A DNA stretch of 64,000 nucleotides from an uncultured Acetatifactor sp. Its GTDB lineage: Bacteria > Bacillota > Clostridia > Lachnospirales > Lachnospiraceae. The stretch lies in contig CAJUSI010000026.1 of assembly GCA_910589035.1 (NCBI GenBank), positions 186,001 through 250,000 on the forward strand. Reading direction: 5' to 3'. The notes beneath the pieces are model-generated. The model did no database searches, was not told where the DNA came from, and was given only the letters and a program-made list of their open reading frames with translations. Shown here piece by piece: positions 8,264-16,668 of this stretch. The translations under genes were made by a program, and so were the position numbers. How positions within the stretch are numbered: position 1 is the stretch's first letter; each line of letters starts with the position of its first letter.

Positions 8264-9829
8264 TTATTTTTTAAAATAATTTTTCGCTTCTTCAAGTGCT
8301 TCTTTATAATTAAAGCCATTACCGTGTAATATATCATGTATATGATCTTTTATCGCTTCTTCAGGTACACCAAGTTTTCGAAGTTCTTTTTTAATATTTT
8401 TTACTTGCTGTTGCTGTTTCTGTTGATCTCTAGGTGCTTTACCTATTTGCCTCCCCATTCGTTCTTTTCTGGAATAATCTTTATTTGCATTATGCACCAG
8501 TATATTGTATTCCCCAACATGATATGTATGAAAATCCTCAACCTGAAAATTATAAACAGTTACAGGATTATTTACAAATTTGGTTATAATATTTTCTATT
8601 ACTAAGGCATCTCCGCTTGCATTGATAACTTTATTACCAATCTGCAAATCACAGGCATTTACAAAACCACTGTTCTTAACATAAAAAGGATGATCAACTG
8701 TTGTTACAATCTCCTCCCCATTGATCGTAAGATATACAAGCCTGTCAACCTGTCTCACATACGTTTCAAGTACTTTCTTTTCGGCAACCTCAAAGGTATC
8801 CGGATCTGTTGAAATCACTCTGTCTCCGGCTTTTATATTTTCAATTACAGTATAACCGGATACCGTTAAAATCATTGTTCCCGCAATAAAACAGGCCGGA
8901 GGTCCCTGCCGCATTCTGGAATAGGCTCCCCCAGTAAAGGCTGCTATAGCCGCAACGGACAGCTGAAATGCATTATACAGTTTGTTTGAATGTAATTTTT
9001 GATTTATCGCAACAAATGCATTGGAAGGATCAAATAAACCTATTCCCAGGGCAAGCAGGTCAAATCCTGCCATAGCCATTGTGATTCCGCCGGATATTTT
9101 TGCCGTGCACGATATTACCTTAAATACCTTGTCAAAACCTCCCAGAGCTTGTATCAATTTACAGGAGTCTCCAAACATCCGGCCGGCTCCACCCAATCCG
9201 CCAAAAATTGCCCCGCTTATCGCACCCGAGAAAGCGCCTTCTTCAAATCCCTCCCAAAAAGAGCGCCCTGAAGCCAGGCTTGACAGTCCTCCAAAAACTC
9301 CTCCCATTACAGCTCCGAGTATAGCTCCCTTTGCCGCAAGTAATAAAATTGGCGCTGCTGCAGGAAATAGTACTATAACTACAACCGCTGCTATGACAAT
9401 CACTATCGTCACAATTAATTTCCAATGCTCTTTACACCACTCCCCTGCCTTTGCACAGCCATCACAGAATTTTTCCCAGCCATTCATCTCAGACGCAGGC
9501 TTCAGATAATTATACTGTTCATAAAAATCATCCTTCCTCTGTCTTACCATATCCGCGACTTCATTGTCAATACGAACCGTATCCTCTATAAACTGTCCCA
9601 TATTTTGATTGAACGTGTCAAGAGCGTCTGCCTTCTCCTCCTGTGTCTGTGAGGAGGCCTGGATGGAACTGACTATACTGCTGAGATCACAGATATTCTG
9701 GTTTATTTTCAAGGTACTTGTCTTCAAGGCAGACAGTTCGGATTGAAAACTTACAACGGCTCCTTTGACATTACTGATAAATCCCGGCATTTGATTTGCC
9801 TGAGCCGCATAAAGGGAAATTGTCGCCAT
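8264..9829 (-). CDS. T7SS polymorphic toxin with Hint domain and short C-terminal toxin domain
   Basis: Protein of 521 residues. Residues 1-135 are the shared T7SS targeting module (SICDLSSIVSSIQASSQTQ, NGWEKFCDGCAKAGEWC). A hydrophobic stretch (about 137-170) and a glycine-rich region resembling translocation segments follow. A Hint domain begins at Cys about 313 (ACFIAGTMILTVSGYTVIEN), has an internal T-x-x-H block (VTTVDHPFYV), and ends at NILVHNA near residue 446. Hint domains in polymorphic toxins cleave autocatalytically and release the C-terminus. The released part is only about 75 residues, rich in Lys and Gln, with DHIHDILHGNG as its most distinctive motif; I do not recognise it. The last kilobase falls in base composition toward AT, consistent with exchange of the toxin tip. 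AAAGGACAGGA precedes the ATG. Confidence 0.85.
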   Translation of the reverse strand: MATISLYAAQANQMPGFISNVKGAVVSFQSELSALKTSTLKINQNICDLSSIVSSIQASSQTQEEKADALDTFNQNMGQFIEDTVRIDNEVADMVRQRKDDFYEQYNYLKPASEMNGWEKFCDGCAKAGEWCKEHWKLIVTIVIVIAAVVVIVLFPAAAPILLLAAKGAILGAVMGGVFGGLSSLASGRSFWEGFEEGAFSGAISGAIFGGLGGAGRMFGDSCKLIQALGGFDKVFKVISCTAKISGGITMAMAGFDLLALGIGLFDPSNAFVAINQKLHSNKLYNAFQLSVAAIAAFTGGAYSRMRQGPPACFIAGTMILTVSGYTVIENIKAGDRVISTDPDTFEVAEKKVLETYVRQVDRLVYLTINGEEIVTTVDHPFYVKNSGFVNACDLQIGNKVINASGDALVIENIITKFVNNPVTVYNFQVEDFHTYHVGEYNILVHNANKDYSRKERMGRQIGKAPRDQQKQQQQVKNIKKELRKLGVPEEAIKDHIHDILHGNGFNYKEALEEAKNYFKK

Positions 9830-9903
9830 ATCGCTTCCTGTCCTTTCTTAACAATAGATTTCCGCAGCCTTGTCAGGCAGAAATTCTGCAGAAAACAGCT
9901 CCT

Positions 9904-10968
9904 TTAATATCGCATTGCCATCGGTATCTTCACCGCTGCCGGTTCCGGCAATTCCTTCGCCCTGCTTTCCGCTTTTACAAAGGGCCTTACTCTTATGACC
10001 GATACCGGCACCTTTTTTATCTTCGGCTCCGGCATTTCTACAGATCGGAAAGCGACATTCGCCGGACTGATTTTTTCCGGCACAAGCAATTCAGGCTTTT
10101 GGCTGTTTAATCTGTATTTGATCGGCGAAATTTCTCCGGCACCGGATTGAACTAATCCCGTCTCCGGTTTCCGGCTCTGGGGCAGGTCCTGAACGGAATA
10201 TTCTGCAGGGACAAATTCATAATCCGACACATTCGGTTTTAAAACCTTTGGAATCTCTGTCTCTGAAATTTCAGGTTTTTTATATTCTGTGCCGGAGGGC
10301 CGTATGCCTGGCAATTCCGGCAGCACGGCGCAGACAGGCCCGGCTTTTCGACTCCTGACTATATAATCCGGCTTTTCAACCGCAGGTACTTTATCGGGAG
10401 TCAGGTCCGGCTTTTTATATTCTTTTCTATTGGGACATGTAATTTCCACTTCCGGAAGAACCGCCTCTGCTCTCCCAGGCTCTTCGAAGGATATTTCGAA
10501 GACATTGGGCGGGGCAATCTCCGGAAGACATGGCTGCTTCTTTTCTGCAAATGCAAAAATTACAGATATAGTTTCAATGTTGACGGCTTTCGGCAATTCC
10601 GGTCGGACAGTTTCGACTTTCGGATCATAATTCAGCTGGACTTTTGCCGGCTTCCGGCATTTCGGCAGTTCAGCTCTTCCGGATGCATGAAAGGCATACG
10701 CATGAAATTCCGGCCTCGGTCCGGATGCCGGAACATATTTCTTTACGGTGTATTCCGGAGCTTTATAATTATTTTCCGGTATTTCCCCTAACATTGATAT
10801 TTCCTGAAGCCGCGGCTGATATGCAGGTATTTCGACGCTTTCCAGATCTGCCAGCCGCTCCACAAAGTCGGCTCTCTCCTGATACAGTGCAAGCGCTTTT
10901 TCATATTGTTGTATTTGTTCTTCCGTAAGCAATGCTCTCTGCTCTTCTTCCAATACCTTCCTGTCCAT
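9904..10968 (-). CDS. Proline-rich repeat protein of T7SS locus, unknown function
   Basis: Protein of 354 residues. The start MDRKVLEEEQRALLTEEQIQ is chosen because GGAGGAAGG lies just upstream; a longer frame reaches 11085 but would overlap the WXG-like gene. Residues 1-60 are helical and charged. The rest is a low-complexity array in which Pro recurs every few residues, built from loose repeats such as EYKKPDLTPDKVPAVEKPDY and EYKKPEISETEIPKVLKPNV. No signal peptide, membrane segment or cysteine cluster indicates its location. An extended, elastic or stalk-like shape is expected. It lies between the WXG-like genes and the Hint toxin, so it may be a structural, chaperone-like or co-secreted component. 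I know no named family for it. Confidence 0.72.
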   Translation of the reverse strand: MDRKVLEEEQRALLTEEQIQQYEKALALYQERADFVERLADLESVEIPAYQPRLQEISMLGEIPENNYKAPEYTVKKYVPASGPRPEFHAYAFHASGRAELPKCRKPAKVQLNYDPKVETVRPELPKAVNIETISVIFAFAEKKQPCLPEIAPPNVFEISFEEPGRAEAVLPEVEITCPNRKEYKKPDLTPDKVPAVEKPDYIVRSRKAGPVCAVLPELPGIRPSGTEYKKPEISETEIPKVLKPNVSDYEFVPAEYSVQDLPQSRKPETGLVQSGAGEISPIKYRLNSQKPELLVPEKISPANVAFRSVEMPEPKIKKVPVSVIRVRPFVKAESRAKELPEPAAVKIPMAMRY

Positions 10969-11071
10969 AACGCCTTCCTCCAGACAAACCTTACAAAATA
11001 AAACTGCCGGAAAATAGCTCCATATTGTGAGTAAACGCCATTTCCCGACAGTCCTGCCTTCGTACAGAGAA

Positions 11072-11371
11072 TTAATTTCCCGCAATGCTGTTCGCTATCT
11101 GCAGGTCAACATCCTCGAAATTTTTCCTGTTGGCCTCCAGCAGCTCCGACATGCCGTTTATCGCATTTGGAAGATCTTCCGTGACAAACTTCTGTACATC
11201 CGTAGTAAAGAACTTCTGAAGCGCGTCCTTTGTCTCGCCCTCCATCGCGGAAATTGCGCTTGTCAGTGCATCTATAAAAGCCTGTCCGTCTGTTTTGTAG
11301 GAATTTGAAATCTCCTTAATATTATTTACGGCCGTTACTACACCTGCATTTACAATTCTACAATCTGCCAT
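11072..11371 (-). CDS. WXG100-like helical protein (no Trp in turn)
   Basis: Protein of 99 residues, predicted as two long helices around a turn SAMEGETKDALQKFF near residues 42-56. Size and layout match the WXG100 superfamily, although the conserved W is replaced. It is the third of three adjacent small helical genes; paralogous pairs like these usually form heterodimers that are exported by, or activate, the type VII ATPase. It ends about 100 bases before the proline-rich gene and is 15 bases downstream of the second WXG-like gene, indicating one operon. The assignment rests on length, helix pattern and context. Confidence 0.72.
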   Translation of the reverse strand: MADCRIVNAGVVTAVNNIKEISNSYKTDGQAFIDALTSAISAMEGETKDALQKFFTTDVQKFVTEDLPNAINGMSELLEANRKNFEDVDLQIANSIAGN

Positions 11372-11386
11372 CTCTTCTCCTCCTTA

Positions 11387-11710
11387 TCACTGTCTGTTGC
11401 CGTCGGCAAGCTGGTCGTCAAGCCCGCTGCCCCCCGGAATCGCATCCAGGGTACTCTGGGCAATATCATCGATTGCCTTCAGCAGATTGTCCAGACCCTC
11501 TCCGTTGGCGGGAACAATATTGTTTGTGTAGAAAAACTTAAATCCGTCGGCTGCAGCCCCGCTGAAATTCCCCGGTATCAGACCGTTGACCTCGCTGTCC
11601 AGCCTCTCCTGAAGAGATTTCGCCTTCCCCCTGTAGTCGGAGACTGCATTCATGATATCTGTCATCATCTTCTGGGTGATATTGACAGTACCCGTACTTC
11701 CCATTGCCAT
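11387..11710 (-). CDS. WXG100-like helical protein (F-S-G variant turn)
   Basis: Protein of 107 residues, with GNFSGAAADGFKFFY near residues 48-62 standing where WXG100 proteins have the W-x-G turn (Trp replaced by Phe). It ends in a glycine-rich, acidic tail GGSGLDDQLADGNRQ. AAGGAGGAAAAAGGT before the ATG is an excellent ribosome binding site. Its neighbours on both sides are similarly small helical proteins, and the spacing is short, so they are probably co-expressed and may pair with each other. The predicted role is type VII substrate or partner. Confidence 0.75.
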   Translation of the reverse strand: MAMGSTGTVNITQKMMTDIMNAVSDYRGKAKSLQERLDSEVNGLIPGNFSGAAADGFKFFYTNNIVPANGEGLDNLLKAIDDIAQSTLDAIPGGSGLDDQLADGNRQ

Positions 11711-11736
11711 ACCTTTTTCCTCCTTGTTATCTTCCT

Positions 11737-12054
11737 TTAAAATTTTATGCTGTCATTCAGTTCCTCAAATTTGATAAATACATCCCTGTAATAGCCTGTC
11801 CCAATGATCTCTTCCAATGTGTCCGAAATATGGCCGATTACCAGCAGCATATCGTCGATTGGCTGCAGCAGCACCTTTTCCGCCGTCAGATCCAGCTGCT
11901 TCCCGGCCGGCGTATTCAATGCTGACGCAAGTTCCTGATACATTGTGTCAAGCTTCCCTCTCAGATTCTCCGTACGGATCTTCAGTTCCTTCATCTCTGC
12001 CGAAGCGGTATGAAACGCTTCACTGTCCAGAACAATATCGTGCGATAGCGACAA
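11737..12054 (-). CDS. Small helical WXG100-like protein, TTG start
   Basis: About 105 residues, all-helical, with a short turn ALNTPAGKQL near the middle in place of WxG. No ATG is available near the 5' end. The TTG at 12054 has GGGAGG 9 bases upstream and is the likely start; a TTG at 12060 overlaps the stop of the TPR gene but sits only 3 bases from the same site. The C-terminal part (DTLEEIIGTGYYRDVFIKFE) is helical with aromatic residues. It is translationally coupled to the TPR gene and leads the trio of WXG-like genes, suggesting a partner in the secretion complex. Confidence 0.65.
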   Translation of the reverse strand: MSLSHDIVLDSEAFHTASAEMKELKIRTENLRGKLDTMYQELASALNTPAGKQLDLTAEKVLLQPIDDMLLVIGHISDTLEEIIGTGYYRDVFIKFEELNDSIKF

Positions 12055-12056
12055 TA

Positions 12057-13559
12057 TCAATCACCTCCCGATTTCGCCTCTGCAATCTTTTCAAGCATGG
12101 TTTCTCTGATTTCCTTATTCAAAAGCCTGCAAAGCTCCTCGGCCTCCCCATAATTTTCCATATCCATACAGCATTGGATCCGGAATGTCACTGCCATAAT
12201 ATCCGTGGGATCCTTTACCATGGCGTCTCTGAAAAACCTGAGGAGTTCTCTGTATTTTGCCTGCCATTCAGGGGAAGCAAGCTCTTTCAAAGCATTGGCC
12301 TCGGTATATTTACCTATGTAAGCATTGGAAATATTTCCGCTGGCCTGCAGCACTTTTGCATATTCTATTACCTTCCCGTAATCCTTTTTCAGGGTATACG
12401 CCCCGATATACAATCTGTTCACCTGATCCCGGTTATCCTCGGACAGTTCAAATTCCTGCTCCCCGTCAAGCTTCAAAACCGGGGCCTGCTCCGGAGCCTC
12501 CTCCTCGATCTCGGTAAAGTATTCCGTGCTGCCGTATTCCTCCGATTCCATGTCCCCGGCCGGCTCTTCCAAACCATATTCGCCGTATTCTTCGACAATT
12601 CTCTCCCTGTCCTCTTCTATCATTACCTCAATGTCATATTCCGTGAGGGGTTCAGGTTCTGTCAATTCCTGTTCCAGAATCTCAAATCCGTTGTTATATG
12701 CTTCCGCAGGGACCTGGGCCGCGTTGAGACAATCTATGGTTCTGTCCGATTCCTCCAGCTGCAGATAAATTTCCGCCGCATTGATATAGCTGTCCGCAGC
12801 CTCCGATATTTCCGGCTTTACAGTCTTCAGGGCTCTGTCGATTATATGTAATGCTTCCAGGAAGTGATTTTTATTTTTATCCGTCTGATATTTTTCAAGC
12901 TCCAGCGTCATCTTATCAAAGTAAAAATCCATGGAAGGCAGGGCAAACTTTTCCGCTTTATCCAATTCCGTCCCGGCCGCGTCAAGGCGCTTTGCCTGAA
13001 TCAGCAGCTTAAATGCCAGCTTATATCCCAGGTACTGGGACGGAGCGACAAGCTTAATCTGATTGGCGGTCTGCAGGCCGCTGCGGATATCATTCTTTAT
13101 ACCGTAGATAATGGCTTTCCTCTGGAGAATATCCAAATCCACGCCGATCAACTGCTCTGCCTTGCCCAGATTCACGAGAGCGTCGTCGTATCTTCCGATG
13201 TCGAAACATATAATTCCGAGAAGATTATATAACTGCACAAGGTTCTCAGGAATACAGCCGAGCTCTTCCGCCCTTGCCAGATTTTTTATGGCGTCCGCCA
13301 TCTTTTCATTAGTGGCAAATGCAAAACCCAAATCAAAATACCGGTTGCCATTGCCCGGGTCATACTTGACGGCAAGTCCGAAATTTTTAATCGCTTCTTC
13401 ATAATGCCCCAGGGACATACATGCATTGCCCGCGCATTTATAGGCGTCCGGATTGTCCTTATCCATGGCTATGGCCTGTTTCGCCAGCTTCAGCGCAGTT
13501 TCATTTTCCTGGTTTAAAAATGCAAGATGTGAATCTGCTATCAGATCTTTCACATTCAT
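12057..13559 (-). CDS. TPR-repeat protein of T7SS locus
   Basis: Protein of 500 residues. Residues 1-270 are consecutive tetratricopeptide repeats (NPDAYKCAGNACMSLGHYEE, NRYFDLGFAFATNEKMADAI and LLGIICFDIGRYDDALVNLG are typical units). A very acidic, disordered linker lies at about 290-370, and a second helical/TPR block follows at about 375-500. There is no signal peptide, so it is probably a cytosolic scaffold or chaperone. AAAGGAG precedes the ATG, and its stop overlaps the next gene, placing it firmly in the operon. TPR proteins are not core components of the known Bacillus or Staphylococcus systems; here it may organise substrates. That is inference from context. Confidence 0.82.
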   Translation of the reverse strand: MNVKDLIADSHLAFLNQENETALKLAKQAIAMDKDNPDAYKCAGNACMSLGHYEEAIKNFGLAVKYDPGNGNRYFDLGFAFATNEKMADAIKNLARAEELGCIPENLVQLYNLLGIICFDIGRYDDALVNLGKAEQLIGVDLDILQRKAIIYGIKNDIRSGLQTANQIKLVAPSQYLGYKLAFKLLIQAKRLDAAGTELDKAEKFALPSMDFYFDKMTLELEKYQTDKNKNHFLEALHIIDRALKTVKPEISEAADSYINAAEIYLQLEESDRTIDCLNAAQVPAEAYNNGFEILEQELTEPEPLTEYDIEVMIEEDRERIVEEYGEYGLEEPAGDMESEEYGSTEYFTEIEEEAPEQAPVLKLDGEQEFELSEDNRDQVNRLYIGAYTLKKDYGKVIEYAKVLQASGNISNAYIGKYTEANALKELASPEWQAKYRELLRFFRDAMVKDPTDIMAVTFRIQCCMDMENYGEAEELCRLLNKEIRETMLEKIAEAKSGGD

Positions 13560-13595
13560 ATACTTTCTCCTTTATCTTCCGTGTTGCCGGTGTTA

Positions 13596-14114
13596 TCAGT
13601 CAAAAAAATCATCTCTATCATCACTGCCATTCAGGTAATCTATGGAATACTCCGTTCCCTCGATCGTAAATTTAGGCAATAAAAACAAAGTAACACCGTA
13701 TTCCGTGTCATATGCATAAGGCAATTCATCTTCCGTATCTTCAAAAACCAATGCACATTCCCCTTTCAGGCTAAAATAAACATCACGCGGAATCATCCGG
13801 TTTCCTGCCTTTTCTATATTCTCTTCTTCGGCATACTCCATTATCATTTTTTCCATTACATCTCTTTGATCCACTACTATCTTCTTAAATTTTCGGTATG
13901 ACTCCACCTGTTGGAGGTTAGGCTCTTCTCCATTCTCACTTACATAAAACGTAATTGAAACATCATATGTTCTATCCCACAGCGCTATCTGAAATGCCGA
14001 AACAGAGTCCCATTCGCATAAATATTCGTCTCCATCGTATTTTAATTCCCCTAATTCCGGATGTACTATCACCCTTGGCTGCGGTTTCTCTTTCTTTTTG
14101 AATATTTTGAACAT
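13596..14114 (-). CDS. Putative immunity protein for WHH-like nuclease toxin
   Basis: Protein of 172 residues starting MFKIFKKKEKPQPRV; AGAGGAGATAATT gives an ideal site for this ATG. An upstream ATG at 14144 overlaps the toxin gene and is less likely. The sequence is acidic and beta-rich (ELKYDGDEYLCEWDSVSAFQ, ISFYV-like strands, then a C-terminal VTLFLLPKFTIEGTEYSIDY) and ends in an Asp-rich tail DDRDDFFD, which could mimic nucleic acid. No export signal is present. It lies directly downstream of the toxin at 14137-15618, the canonical place for its antitoxin. I cannot name the family with certainty; the immunity role is inferred. Confidence 0.7.
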   Translation of the reverse strand: MFKIFKKKEKPQPRVIVHPELGELKYDGDEYLCEWDSVSAFQIALWDRTYDVSITFYVSENGEEPNLQQVESYRKFKKIVVDQRDVMEKMIMEYAEEENIEKAGNRMIPRDVYFSLKGECALVFEDTEDELPYAYDTEYGVTLFLLPKFTIEGTEYSIDYLNGSDDRDDFFD

Positions 14115-14136
14115 AATTATCTCCTCTCTACCTTTC

Positions 14137-15618
14137 TTATCCACCGAAGCAATAATAGCCTATCGCAAACCGAGGAATAAACTGAATTATTTTATTTCCT
14201 ACAAGGGCGCTTATATCAGGCACGTTTTTAAATATAAATTTAAAATTTGACACTGATCCCACATGACCTACATTAGCATGTATTACCGTTGGCACAAGAA
14301 AGCATTTTTTCATCATAATATCTTCATGCCAGGTCATCTTTAGACCAAATAATCTTTCGAAATCTTTCGTTGTTTTACCCATATGATCCCATAACCAGTT
14401 ATCAGCATTTTTCATGTTCATTTTCCTCAATTCATTAGATAATTTTTTCATACTACTACTTCCATCCAAATATTTATCAATATTAAACTTACGCATGCTG
14501 TTTGGAGCTTCAGCAACAGCAAAACCAGTAAGATCCGCATTACCTTTATTATAGGGGATTGTATCTGGAAACACCTCTAACATGTCCTGCCCCATGAGTT
14601 CTGCCGTAGTCAACTTATTGGGATTTTGGCTTCCAGGAATTTCAAATGGACTCGGGATCAGTTCGCCATCATCAATAATCCAGTTTTTGTTAGGTGGTAT
14701 CATGTTAAGCTGATCCGCCATCAAATTCCAGACCCTCTTTCCATCCTTTACCTTTGTAAAATCATCAATGTCAAATATGAACGTCTTCACAAAAATCTTC
14801 CCGAAATTTTTCAATCCGTCCTTAAAGCTCTTCTTGAAACCATTTTTCCACAAGGCGTCCACAGTCTCTCTCCATGCGGTCTTCAGAGCCTTCAGGGAGA
14901 GCTTTGCGAAATTCTTTACGCCTATCTTAGACATGGCCTTGATGGCAGCTCCCGCAGGAAGTAAGATAGAAACAATATCACATCCTATCTGTAAACCCTC
15001 AAAAATATCTGCCAGGACATTCCATCCTTTTTCCCGGAAAATATCAGAAAGATCCTTTCCGCCGGTGGCAATCACACATATTGTATCCGCAATACACAGA
15101 ACCAGAGAGATGATTCCTGCAATGGCCGCCACAGCCGCCACTGCAACGCCAAAGGTTACTACTGCAATGACAGCTATAGCTATCACCGCTAAAACCGTAA
15201 CTATCATCCCCCAATGTTCCCGACACCACTCTCCCGCTTTCTTAACCTTATCGCATATTTTTTCCCACCCGCTCTTCTCGCATTTCGGCTTCAAGTGGGC
15301 ATATTTTTCATAAAAGTCATTTTTCTGCTGTCTGATTAAATCCGCCGCATTGCCATCTATGCAAGCTGCATCATTGACAAATTTCTCAATACCTGCCTGA
15401 ACTGTGTCCACTGATTCGATCTTTTCTTCCTGTGTCTGTGTGGATGCCTGAATCGTATTGATCACATCTGACAGATTACATATGCTTTCATTGATCTGTA
15501 ATGTTTTCGTTTTTAATTCAGATAACCTGGAAGAAAAATTTACAACCGTCTTTTTAATATTTGTAATAGCATCCGGCATACAGTTGATTTTATTTGCATA
15601 TAATGATATTGTGGCCAT
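14137..15618 (-). CDS. T7SS polymorphic toxin, predicted WHH/HNH-type nuclease
   Basis: Protein of 493 residues. Residues 1-135 match the targeting module of the other two toxins (SICNLSDVINTIQASTQTQ; SGWEKICDKVKKAGEWC). A long hydrophobic region follows (about 137-190), then a linker. The C-terminal part contains KLTTAELMGQDM, DNWLWDHMG and, near residue 429, MTWHEDIMMKKCFLVP followed by IHANVGHVGSVS. This spacing of WH, LVP, IH and GH resembles the HNH/endonuclease VII superfamily with a conserved WHH triad, although the second His is Glu (WHE). It is predicted to be a DNase delivered into rival cells. GAGGGATTAAAGA precedes the ATG. Its immunity gene follows immediately, and a coiled-coil gene lies just upstream. 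Confidence 0.83.
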   Translation of the reverse strand: MATISLYANKINCMPDAITNIKKTVVNFSSRLSELKTKTLQINESICNLSDVINTIQASTQTQEEKIESVDTVQAGIEKFVNDAACIDGNAADLIRQQKNDFYEKYAHLKPKCEKSGWEKICDKVKKAGEWCREHWGMIVTVLAVIAIAVIAVVTFGVAVAAVAAIAGIISLVLCIADTICVIATGGKDLSDIFREKGWNVLADIFEGLQIGCDIVSILLPAGAAIKAMSKIGVKNFAKLSLKALKTAWRETVDALWKNGFKKSFKDGLKNFGKIFVKTFIFDIDDFTKVKDGKRVWNLMADQLNMIPPNKNWIIDDGELIPSPFEIPGSQNPNKLTTAELMGQDMLEVFPDTIPYNKGNADLTGFAVAEAPNSMRKFNIDKYLDGSSSMKKLSNELRKMNMKNADNWLWDHMGKTTKDFERLFGLKMTWHEDIMMKKCFLVPTVIHANVGHVGSVSNFKFIFKNVPDISALVGNKIIQFIPRFAIGYYCFGG

Positions 15619-15636
15619 TCTTTAATCCCTCATTTA

Positions 15637-15676
15637 CTATAATGGAATCCAAAACAAGATTCTATTATCAAAATTC
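15637..15676. repeat. Single copy of ATAGAATCC/GGATTCTAT palindromic repeat (family C)
   Basis: Contains TATAATGGAATCC and GATTCTATTATCAAAATTC, the two arms of the hairpin that is tandemly repeated at 47781-47956 and present again at 16746-16825. It lies in the 66-base gap between the coiled-coil gene and the toxin gene. Confidence 0.5.
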
Positions 15677-15684
15677 AATAATAC

Positions 15685-16254
15685 TCACTCCCATTCTTCT
15701 TCCATACTTTTTCTCCTGTAATACTCCATATCGTTGGCGGCATTCCGCTTTGATCTTTCCAGATTATTCAGATTCTCTTTTTCTGCTCTCAATCTGTTTT
15801 CTATATCCTGTAACTCATTACAGGCACGATCCAACCTTATTTCCAAGTCATGAACCCGATTGATCATTTCGCCCTGCCTTTTTCTCAGCGTATCCATTAT
15901 TTCCCGCGCAATTTTCTTTGTCTTTGAGATTTCATCCCCATATACAGTACTCAGGTCTTTGCTGTTTATGCTGCTGGATTCCGCCATATGACGAAAAGCT
16001 TCGGAAGCCTCTTCTGTCGCTTTGGAAATATCCGTAATCGACTGATTCAGACTTTCCTCCCCTTTTACCAGATTTATTACTCCATCGAGAGCTTCCTTCG
16101 CATTCCTTAACTCTGCATGGAGCTGATTTATCAGATGAATTACGCTCCGCCTTTGATTTTCAAGTTCATATATTCTGTAATTGCAGCTGTTTATTCCACT
16201 GCATGCATTTTCATATCTGCTTCTGGAGTTTTCGTATTCCCATTCATAACTCAT
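15685..16254 (-). CDS. Coiled-coil protein, first gene of T7SS operon
   Basis: Protein of 189 residues dominated by two coiled-coil blocks: about residues 20-75 (RIYELENQRRSVIHLINQLH) and about 120-180 (HDLEIRLDRACNELQDIENR). Between them is a Ser/Ala-rich region. It has neither signal peptide nor membrane segment. AAGAGGGTATAATA precedes the ATG. It is the first gene in the direction of transcription and lies just ahead of the WHH toxin. Helical partner proteins commonly precede LXG-like toxins and help to export them, so a toxin-partner role is plausible, but no family motif identifies it. Confidence 0.72.
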   Translation of the reverse strand: MSYEWEYENSRSRYENACSGINSCNYRIYELENQRRSVIHLINQLHAELRNAKEALDGVINLVKGEESLNQSITDISKATEEASEAFRHMAESSSINSKDLSTVYGDEISKTKKIAREIMDTLRKRQGEMINRVHDLEIRLDRACNELQDIENRLRAEKENLNNLERSKRNAANDMEYYRRKSMEEEWE

Positions 16255-16311
16255 TATTATACCCTCTTTATATATTCATATTTACATATATATTCTTTTT
16301 CCATGTTGTTT

Positions 16312-16363
16312 CAAAAGAGGCCTGTCCTACATGGCCGAAACTATGCAAAGCAGGCCCTTTCCT
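16312..16363 (-). terminator. Hairpin terminator, copy 1 of direct repeat (family D)
   Basis: On the minus strand, GGGCCTG and CAGGCCT form the outer stem with GCAT/ATGT pairing inside, followed by TCTTTT. It directly follows the stop of the 30-codon ORF at 16365. A near copy lies at 19255-19306, and the similarity continues into the sequence upstream of both hairpins (16319-16416 against 19264-19364). Confidence 0.6.
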
Positions 16364-16364
16364 G

Positions 16365-16457
16365 TTACCCGGAATCACTTGTTGCGTAATGTCCTATTAC
16401 CGAAACCTCTATATCCATGGACTGTTCGCTGATAAAAGGAATTTCTTCCTGTGACAT
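16365..16457 (-). CDS. Possible 30-residue peptide or C-terminal gene relic
   Basis: ORF reading MSQEEIPFISEQSMDIEVSV and ending GHYATSDSG, followed at once by a hairpin terminator. GGGAGG is present, but about 20 bases from this ATG; a closer ATG opens only a 3-codon frame. The sequence at 19306-19400 preserves the same end out of frame (RNETDTEV then a shift). So this may be the functional copy of a small peptide gene or the tail of a lost larger gene. There is no homology I can name. Confidence 0.35.
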   Translation of the reverse strand: MSQEEIPFISEQSMDIEVSVIGHYATSDSG

Positions 16458-16668
16458 CACATTCTCATGATTTTAATCCTCCCAGTTCCCTGTAATAGCA
16501 ATTCTCGTAGCGGTAGGCATGAATTGCTTATAAGAAAAATATAATTTATTAAAAATTTGTTAATCCCATTTTTACATGTATAGATTGTGGTTAAATTGTG
16601 TTCTTTAAAAGCTTCAAAAGCAACTGGGTATGGTATGTCAAATTATATCAGATTTTATCAGATACGCA

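Noticed and set aside
9021..9509. A 162-codon proline-rich plus-strand ORF
   Set aside because: It is the antisense of the glycine/alanine-rich segment of the Hint toxin; no start signal.
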